Source: Sulfurovum sp. UBA7648
Lineage (GTDB): Bacteria > Campylobacterota > Campylobacteria > Campylobacterales > Sulfurovaceae
Direction of reading: 5' to 3'
Assembly: GCA_002483605.1 (NCBI GenBank)
Contig: DLIG01000017.1
Location: forward strand, 1 to 14,024
DNA length: 14,024 nt
Shown here: piece after piece, positions 1-5,582 of the stretch
Layout of the letters: the number at the start of each line of letters is the position of its first letter
Numbering within the stretch: position 1 is the stretch's first letter
Notes under the pieces: generated by a model
The model's input: only the letters and a program-made list of their open reading frames with translations
What the model was told of the DNA's origin: nothing
Databases searched by the model: none
Made by a program: the position numbers and the translations under genes

Positions 1-9
1 ATTTATGAT

Positions 10-43
10 ATGTGGATTCCGTGCTTTGAGCTGGAATCCATAT
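10..43. repeat. Inverted repeat (hairpin 1) upstream of leuS
   Basis: Bases 10-20 pair with 33-43 to give an 11-bp stem with one G-U pair. Its core is a perfect 8-bp repeat, TGGATTCC/GGAATCCA, around a 12-base loop. No T-run follows directly. It could be part of the terminator of a gene left of the window, or a copy of a dispersed intergenic repeat. The sequence alone does not decide between these. Confidence 0.5.
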
Positions 44-79
44 CCTTGAAACAAATTCAAGGTATAATAAAAGTTTTTT
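44..79 (+). terminator. Candidate intrinsic terminator (hairpin 2) of an upstream gene
   Basis: CCTTGAA (44-50) and TTCAAGG (56-62) form a perfect 7-bp stem around the loop ACAAA. A run of six T lies at 74-79, about 11 bases past the stem. That spacing is too long for a textbook intrinsic terminator, so the call is tentative. Its place directly behind hairpin 1 and before the leuS promoter fits the end of an upstream transcription unit. Confidence 0.35.
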
Positions 80-118
80 CATCAAAATATTTAATTTACC
101 ACCCCTTTAGCCTCCCTT

Positions 119-127
119 TGGTATAAT
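119..127 (+). promoter_or_regulatory. Extended -10 promoter for the leuS operon
   Basis: TGG directly followed by a perfect TATAAT (122-127) makes an extended -10 box (TGnTATAAT), the form common in Campylobacterota sigma-70 promoters, where a -35 box is usually absent. No TTGACA-like hexamer sits 16-18 bases upstream. The expected transcript start near 134 leaves a leader of about 24 bases, with GGAG (145-148) placed 9 bases before the leuS ATG. Confidence 0.65.
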
Positions 128-157
128 CAGTCATATTTTATTTTGGAGCGAAGAAAG

Positions 158-2611
158 ATGGGTTATAAGCCTCATGATATAGAATCTAAATGGCAAAATT
201 ATTGGCTTGAGCATAAAAGTTTTGAACCGAGCGAAGATTTTACATTGGATAAAAAATATATATTAAGTATGTTTCCGTTTCCTAGCGGAAGACTTCACAT
301 GGGGCATGTAAGAAACTATACTCTAAGCGATGCATTTGCTAGATATTATCGCCAGCAAGGATTTAATGTACTTCATCCTATAGGATTTGACAGTTTCGGC
401 ATGCCGGCAGAAAATGCAGCCATCAAAAACGGATCGCACCCAAAAACATGGACTTATGACAATATCGATTATATGAAACGTGAGTTTGCTTCTCTAGGGT
501 TTTCATTTTCGCAGGATAGACAGCTTGCTACAAGTGATGAGCTCTATACAAAGTTTGAGCAAGGTTTCATCATAGATATGTACGAAAAGGGTTTGCTATA
601 TCGCAAAAAAGGCCTTCTTAACTGGTGCCCTCATGATCAGACAGTATTAGCTAATGAACAAGTGGTTGACGGGTGCTGCTGGAGATGCGATACTCCGATA
701 GTCAAAAAAGAGATGAACCAGTATTATTTCAAGATCACTCAGTATGCCGATGAGCTTTTAAGTGACCTTAAAAAACTTGAAGGCGGCTGGCCTAAGCAAG
801 TGCTTACTATGCAGGAAAACTGGATAGGCAAATCGAATGGCTTGGAATTCGATCTATTTTTTGACGAAGAGAGTAAAGTAAAACTTGGCGGTGTATTTGA
901 CAGTTTCGATGTATTTACAACTCGCCCGGATACGATCTACGGAGTGTCCTATACGGCTTTGGCACCTGAACATCCTATCGTTTCTTATATGATAGAAAAT
1001 TCTCTTTTAGATGAAAGCATAATCTCTCAAATTATTGAAATGAAAAACAGTTCATCTATAGATAGACAAAAAGAAAAAAGCGGTGTGCCATTAAACCTTG
1101 AAGTTTTGCATCCTCTAACCGGCAAGCGCATACCTGTCTGGGTAGCTAATTTTGTATTGATGGATTATGGAAGCGGCGCAGTTATGGCTGTTCCTGCTCA
1201 TGATGAGAGAGATTTTGATTTTGCCAAGAAGTATGATCTTCCTATCAATGCAGTTATCAAACCATACAATGGTGAGCTTGATCTGACAAAAGCATATACA
1301 GAAGTCGGTGTTCTTTTCAATTCTGCTGATTTTGACGGATTGAACTCCAATGATGCAAAAGCAAAGATCATTGAGTATTTTGAAAACAACAAGATAGGCC
1401 AAAAAACCACTAATTATAAACTCAAAGATTGGGGTGTATCGCGCCAAAGATACTGGGGAGCTCCTATACCGTTTGTACATTGTGAGAAATGCGGTCTAGT
1501 GATGGAGAAAAAAGAAAATCTTCCTATCGCACTTCCAAATGATATCGAGATAACAGGAGAGGGCAATCCCCTAGAAAAACATCCTACTTGGAAATATTGC
1601 AAATGTCCAAAATGCGGCGGTGATGCCGTGCGGGAAACTGATACCATGGATACATTCGTAGAATCAAGCTGGTATTTTTTGCGTTTTTGTGCATCGCCTG
1701 CAAATTGGCTTACTGAACCGTTTTCCAAAGAGCAGATAAAATACTGGATGGGGGTTGATCATTATATAGGCGGGATCGAGCATGCAGTATTGCATTTGCT
1801 CTATGCCAGATTTTTTACCAAAGTATTTAGAGATTTGGGATACTTGGATTTTGATGAGCCTTTTGATAGGCTTTTAACCCAAGGAATGGTACTCAAAGAC
1901 GGTGCTAAAATGAGCAAGTCGAAAGGCAATACGGTCGATCCTGATGCACTGATAGAGCAATACGGCGCAGATACGGCACGGCTGTTTATTCTTTTTGCAG
2001 CTCCTCCTACTCAGGAATTGGAATGGAATGATAGCGCAGTAGAGGGTGCATTTAAATTTATCAAGAGATTTTACGACAGAAGCTCAAACATCATACCTAG
2101 TCAAACAAAACCAATGATCGAGCATAATTCTTTAACAAAAGAAGAAAAATTTGCTAGAAAAAAAGTCTATGAAGCACTAGTTAGAGCAAATGATGTCTAC
2201 AACGAGAGATATACTTTCAATACTATGATAGCAGGTGTAATGGAAGCTATGAATGCGCTTGGTGCACAAGATAATAAGAGTGTTTGGAGTGAAGGGTATT
2301 GGGTGCTTTGTTCTATTATGGAACCGGTTATTCCGCATGTAGCAAGCGAGATCAGCCAAAAATACTTTGGCCTTAAAAATCTAGTACCGCAAGAGATAGC
2401 GGATGAAGTTTTTGTAAGCGATAGTATCACTTACGGTATCTCTGTTAACGGCAAAAACAGAGGAGAGCTAGAGATATCTCCAAGTGCTTCAAACGATGAG
2501 ATCATAATTGCGGCAAAAGAAGCGGTCTCTAAATGGCTAGAAGGAATGAGTATAGTAAAAGAGATCGTTGTGCCAAATAAACTTGTCAACTTGGTGGTCA
2601 AACCTTGCTAA
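158..2611 (+). CDS. leuS: Leucyl-tRNA synthetase
   Basis: This cytoplasmic class Ia synthetase charges tRNA-Leu with leucine using ATP and hydrolyses mischarged tRNA in its editing domain. The 817-aa product has the usual bacterial LeuS parts. The HIGH-type motif is HMGH (residues 47-50). The CP1 editing domain carries TTRPDTIYG (254-262) and GSGAVMAVPAHDERDF (338-353), with the editing Asp349. Two Cys pairs (442/445 and 483/486) suggest a zinc site. KMSKS lies at 584-588, followed by an anticodon-binding C-terminal half. An in-frame TTG at 143 is possible, but ATG 158 is preferred: it has GGAG 9 bases upstream, and the product then begins GYKPHDIESKWQNYW as in the family. It is the first gene of the operon, and its stop overlaps lptE by 7 bases. 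It appears intact and is a secure call. Confidence 0.98.
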   Translation: MGYKPHDIESKWQNYWLEHKSFEPSEDFTLDKKYILSMFPFPSGRLHMGHVRNYTLSDAFARYYRQQGFNVLHPIGFDSFGMPAENAAIKNGSHPKTWTYDNIDYMKREFASLGFSFSQDRQLATSDELYTKFEQGFIIDMYEKGLLYRKKGLLNWCPHDQTVLANEQVVDGCCWRCDTPIVKKEMNQYYFKITQYADELLSDLKKLEGGWPKQVLTMQENWIGKSNGLEFDLFFDEESKVKLGGVFDSFDVFTTRPDTIYGVSYTALAPEHPIVSYMIENSLLDESIISQIIEMKNSSSIDRQKEKSGVPLNLEVLHPLTGKRIPVWVANFVLMDYGSGAVMAVPAHDERDFDFAKKYDLPINAVIKPYNGELDLTKAYTEVGVLFNSADFDGLNSNDAKAKIIEYFENNKIGQKTTNYKLKDWGVSRQRYWGAPIPFVHCEKCGLVMEKKENLPIALPNDIEITGEGNPLEKHPTWKYCKCPKCGGDAVRETDTMDTFVESSWYFLRFCASPANWLTEPFSKEQIKYWMGVDHYIGGIEHAVLHLLYARFFTKVFRDLGYLDFDEPFDRLLTQGMVLKDGAKMSKSKGNTVDPDALIEQYGADTARLFILFAAPPTQELEWNDSAVEGAFKFIKRFYDRSSNIIPSQTKPMIEHNSLTKEEKFARKKVYEALVRANDVYNERYTFNTMIAGVMEAMNALGAQDNKSVWSEGYWVLCSIMEPVIPHVASEISQKYFGLKNLVPQEIADEVFVSDSITYGISVNGKNRGELEISPSASNDEIIIAAKEAVSKWLEGMSIVKEIVVPNKLVNLVVKPC

Positions 2612-3120
2612 AAATATCTAAGTTTTTAATAACTCTTTTAGTCGTTATAGGATTAGCAGGCTGCGGATATCAGCCGTCTTCGCATATGGTAAAAAAAATA
2701 TTTGACGAGAGTGTATATGTGGATGTGCAGATAGATCCGAGTGAGCCTGAAAATGCTCCATATCTGACCGATCAAATCAGAAGAGTTGTAATTACTAGAT
2801 TTAATGGCAAAATAGCTTCGAAAGAACAAGCAAATAACGTAATAAAAGTATCATATAAAGGTGCGCAGTTTGTACCTTTGAGCTATGATAAATATGGATA
2901 TACCACTCGTTATCAAACAATAGTGAACGTAGAATTTACTATGATCACCAAAACAGGCAAAACTATTACGAAAACCATTAAAACGACTAGCCAAGCAGGT
3001 ATAAGCCAGAGCGCACTAGAGACGTCATCTTTGCGTATAGCATCTATCGGCGATGGTTTAGAAAAAGCTGTGGACGCATTCATGGCATATGTCAGTGCAT
3101 TAGGGGCAGCTCAGAAATGA
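2605..3120 (+). CDS. lptE: LPS-assembly lipoprotein LptE
   Basis: The 171-aa product is an outer-membrane lipoprotein. It has a basic N-terminus (MLKISK), a hydrophobic stretch at 7-18 and a lipobox LAGC with Cys20 as the lipidated residue, followed by GYQ, the usual start of mature LptE/RlpB proteins. LptE plugs and helps fold the LptD barrel that places lipopolysaccharide at the cell surface. The body looks like an alpha/beta LptE fold, with alternating strands (residues 38-130) and a C-terminal helix near 145-166. Sequence identity across this family is low, so the name rests on lipobox, length and position: a short lipoprotein between leuS and folC is conserved in Campylobacter and Helicobacter. 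The start is a TTG inside the end of leuS. No in-frame ATG would keep the signal peptide, so translation is probably coupled to leuS. Its stop overlaps the folC start (ATGA). Confidence 0.78.
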   Translation: MLKISKFLITLLVVIGLAGCGYQPSSHMVKKIFDESVYVDVQIDPSEPENAPYLTDQIRRVVITRFNGKIASKEQANNVIKVSYKGAQFVPLSYDKYGYTTRYQTIVNVEFTMITKTGKTITKTIKTTSQAGISQSALETSSLRIASIGDGLEKAVDAFMAYVSALGAAQK

Positions 3121-4271
3121 TGCCTACTCTCGATCTTTTGCTTAGCACAAAACCATTGTACTATAAACAGATAGATTATGTGCGTATCAAAGATGCTTTT
3201 GAAGTCGTTAAACCGCATATTAAGATCCCAAAAGTTATCCATATAGTCGGAACCAACGGCAAGGGAAGTACCGGCCGAATGATATCCCATTTGCTCTATA
3301 AAAGCGGATATAGCGTAGGGCACTACTCATCTCCGCATATATTGAAATTTAATGAGAGATTTTGGTTGAACGGATGTGATTGTAATGATCAATTGCTAAG
3401 TAATGCCCATGAACGTCTTTACAATATTCTAACCAAAGAACAAAGCGATGGGCTTAGTTATTTTGAATATACTACACTGCTAGCTCTTTTTGTTTTTGAA
3501 AAATGTGACTATATAGTATTGGAAGCCGGAATGGGCGGAGAGCATGATGCGACAAATGTTGTGCCCAAAGTTATTAGCGTAATAACGCCTATCGATTATG
3601 ATCATCAAGCATTTTTAGGAAATGATATCAGCAGTATCGCAGGCACGAAGCTAAGAAGTATAGATAAAAGAGCTGTGATCGCACCTCAAGTACGCCAAGA
3701 AGTTTTACATGTTGCCAATAAAATAGCATTGCAAAAAGACGCTGAGATATTTTTTGTTGCCAGAGAAACCTCTTCTTATATTAAGTGGATCAATGATATT
3801 GCAATGGAGAATTCATGGGGGGATTTTCTTATAGACAATGCCATAACAGCCTGTGAAGTGCTTGATGTTTTGGGGCTGGTATGCGATGTACAAAATCTGC
3901 AAACATGGACGATGATGGGCAGGTATTTTTCATATGCGCCCAATGTTCATATAGATGTAGGACACAATCTCCTTGCTGCAAAGGCAATAGATAAATTACT
4001 TTTAAAACCTGTCATGCTTATATATAATACATTGGAAGATAAACCTTATAGACAGATATTGGAATTATTAAAACCAAAGATTAAAAAACTTCTGATCATA
4101 AAAATTGATTCTCTAAGAGCATTAAAAATAGAATTTTTAGAAAATACACTCAAAGAACTTGAAATTTCTTATGATTTTTTCAATGGTACCGTCAATGCCG
4201 AAGATGAATATTTGGTGTTTGGGTCTTTTGCGGTAGTTGAAGCTTTTTTGAAATCTGAAGAGGTGAAATGA
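3117..4271 (+). CDS. folC: Folylpolyglutamate synthase / dihydrofolate synthase
   Basis: FolC is a cytoplasmic Mur-ligase-family enzyme. It adds glutamate to dihydropteroate or to folates by an ATP-dependent acyl-phosphate route. The 384-aa product has the P-loop GTNGKGST (45-52), SSPHILKFNERF (71-82), EAGMGGEHDATN (136-147) and the metal/folate-site block ITPIDYDHQAFLG (156-168). The C-terminal domain carries GRY...IDVGHN (268-284) and VFGSF (367-371). It is a little shorter than the enterobacterial protein, with a compact C-terminal domain. The ATG overlaps the lptE stop as ATGA, with AGGGG 10 bases upstream, and the stop overlaps the next start as ATGA. Whether it is mono- or bifunctional cannot be read from the sequence. 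The absence of a second Mur-ligase gene nearby is compatible with a bifunctional enzyme. Confidence 0.95.
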   Translation: MMPTLDLLLSTKPLYYKQIDYVRIKDAFEVVKPHIKIPKVIHIVGTNGKGSTGRMISHLLYKSGYSVGHYSSPHILKFNERFWLNGCDCNDQLLSNAHERLYNILTKEQSDGLSYFEYTTLLALFVFEKCDYIVLEAGMGGEHDATNVVPKVISVITPIDYDHQAFLGNDISSIAGTKLRSIDKRAVIAPQVRQEVLHVANKIALQKDAEIFFVARETSSYIKWINDIAMENSWGDFLIDNAITACEVLDVLGLVCDVQNLQTWTMMGRYFSYAPNVHIDVGHNLLAAKAIDKLLLKPVMLIYNTLEDKPYRQILELLKPKIKKLLIIKIDSLRALKIEFLENTLKELEISYDFFNGTVNAEDEYLVFGSFAVVEAFLKSEEVK

Positions 4272-5146
4272 AAAATAGAGTTATAATCACCATATCGGAT
4301 ATTAGAGGTACCAAATCATATAGCCTTACTAAACTTTTTAGAAGATTTTTATTTTGGATCATTGCATTTATCAGCTTTGTGGCCATAGGCGGAGCTATTG
4401 TGATACCTATTTTGACCCATAAAGTAATGGAGCTGACATCACTAAATGAGCTTTATCAACAAGATCTAGAACAAAAAATAGCAGCATATGAAGAGTTGGA
4501 TGAAAAATTTGAAGCATTAGAAGAGAAAATTACTGCTTATGAAAAAATGAGCAATCCTCCGGAAGTATTTAAACAAAAAGAGAGCGTTGCTTTAAAAGAA
4601 AAGAGTAACGCAGAAATCAGACTGGCCAAATTAAAAAGAGATTATGAGCTCAAAAAGTTTATTTTAAAACATATACCAAACGGTTCACCGATAAAACGTC
4701 CGGTTATCACATCTGCTTTTGGATTTAGGACTCATCCTATATTTAAAACTAAAAAAATGCATCATGGAGTTGACTTGAGAGTTCAAATGGGCTCATCTGT
4801 TTATACTGCAGCTGACGGTATTATCACAAGGGTTGTAAGCAAAGATGTCGGAGGATACGGCAAACTGGTCGTCGTAAGACATAAATATGGTTTTAGTACA
4901 GCTTATGCTCATTTGAGCGCGACAAAAGTCAAGATAGGCGATATTGTCAAAAAAGGCCAAGTTATAGCACTTGGAGGAAATAGCGGCAGCTCAACTGGCC
5001 CACATCTTCACTATGAGGTACATTATCGAGGGAAGGCTATTAACCCTAGACCGTTTATTAGTTGGAGTATGGTAAACTATAATAAAATATTTAAACAACA
5101 AAAGGACGTACCATGGGATTCTTTAATAAAACGAATTCGAAGTTAG
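4268..5146 (+). CDS. Membrane-anchored M23 (LytM-type) peptidoglycan endopeptidase, Csd1/Csd2-like
   Basis: The 292-aa product has a short cytoplasmic N-terminus, one membrane segment (about 27-50), a charged coiled-coil stalk (about 55-130) and a periplasmic M23 domain (about 143-262). The zinc and catalytic residues are all present: H165 and D169 in HHGVD, H215 in YAHLS, and H246/H248 in HLHYE. The enzyme is therefore predicted to be active and to cut peptide cross-links in peptidoglycan. In H. pylori the genes at this spot, csd1 and csd2, encode such proteins and set helical cell shape together with bactofilin CcmA. Here there is one gene, and ccmA-like overlaps its last 34 bases in another frame. 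The start is ATGA-coupled to folC, with GAAGAGG just upstream. Orthology to Csd1 rather than Csd2 is inferred from the intact active site and the adjacent bactofilin. Confidence 0.9.
   Translation: MKNRVIITISDIRGTKSYSLTKLFRRFLFWIIAFISFVAIGGAIVIPILTHKVMELTSLNELYQQDLEQKIAAYEELDEKFEALEEKITAYEKMSNPPEVFKQKESVALKEKSNAEIRLAKLKRDYELKKFILKHIPNGSPIKRPVITSAFGFRTHPIFKTKKMHHGVDLRVQMGSSVYTAADGIITRVVSKDVGGYGKLVVVRHKYGFSTAYAHLSATKVKIGDIVKKGQVIALGGNSGSSTGPHLHYEVHYRGKAINPRPFISWSMVNYNKIFKQQKDVPWDSLIKRIRS
5078..5083 (+). promoter_or_regulatory. Candidate internal -10 box for the bactofilin gene
   Basis: A perfect TATAAT lies inside the 3' end of the M23 gene, 29 bases before the bactofilin ATG. A weak TTTATT is found 18 bases upstream. 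The predicted transcript start near 5090 would leave a short leader holding AAGGA (5102-5106). The hexamer also encodes Tyr-Asn and the genome is AT-rich, so chance is a real alternative. Confidence 0.35.
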
Positions 5147-5565
5147 GCTCGTACAATGCGACTATCATAGCAGATGATTGCAGCATTGTAGGCGGTATTA
5201 CAACACAAAGCGATGTTGTGATAAACGGCAAATTTGAAGGGGCTATTTCATCCAATCAAACAATTACCATAGGTGAAAAGGGCGAGCTTTACGGGGAAGT
5301 AAAAAGCGATACTATTGTCATTGGCGGGCTGGTTGACGGTGTTATTGATGCCAATATGATTCATGTTCTCTCCACAGGAAGAGCTCTTGGAACATTGGTA
5401 TATTCTAAAATAACAGTTGAAGAAAACGGCTTTTTTGACGGTAAAACAATAGTAAAGGGCAGTTCTTTGCAAAGCAGATATGCAGAAGTAGAAAGCAAAT
5501 ATCATAACCTTATTGATACAAAAATAGTTGATTCGGATGCTGCTTTGCCAAAAAGTAAAAAATAA
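5113..5565 (+). CDS. ccmA: Bactofilin (CcmA-like cell-shape cytoskeletal protein)
   Basis: Bactofilins are small cytoskeletal proteins that polymerise without nucleotide through a right-handed beta-helix. The 150-aa product has a short N-terminal tail (MGFFNKTNSKLG), a central region (about 17-115) of short strands with recurrent G, I and V at turns, including VVINGKFEGAI (35-45) and IVIGGLVDGVI (68-78), and a charged, less ordered C-terminal tail of about 35 residues. The ATG has AAGGA 6 bases upstream and lies 34 bases inside the M23 gene, in a different frame. The neighbour makes the CcmA role likely: in H. pylori CcmA positions the Csd1 endopeptidase complex and is needed for helical shape. 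The symbol is given by family and position, and the cell shape of this organism is unknown. Confidence 0.88.
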   Translation: MGFFNKTNSKLGSYNATIIADDCSIVGGITTQSDVVINGKFEGAISSNQTITIGEKGELYGEVKSDTIVIGGLVDGVIDANMIHVLSTGRALGTLVYSKITVEENGFFDGKTIVKGSSLQSRYAEVESKYHNLIDTKIVDSDAALPKSKK

Positions 5566-5582
5566 AAGGCATCACACAATAT

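Noticed and set aside
63..68. TATAAT as a second leuS promoter
   Set aside because: It lacks the TGn extension, and the only TTGAAA upstream is 11 bases away and part of the hairpin stem. The box at 122-127 is better placed.
1..126. Open frame 1 running from the window edge to a TAA at 124-126
   Set aside because: It covers two palindromes and a CT-rich stretch and ends inside the leuS -10 box. The translation has no recognisable character, so it is more likely non-coding.
143..157. In-frame TTG start for leuS at 143
   Set aside because: The TTG overlaps the GGAG that serves ATG 158, and the extra residues are not part of the usual LeuS N-terminus.
1115..1480. Minus-strand open frame of 121 codons inside leuS
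   Set aside because: It lies antisense to conserved LeuS coding sequence and has no family features; it is a composition shadow.
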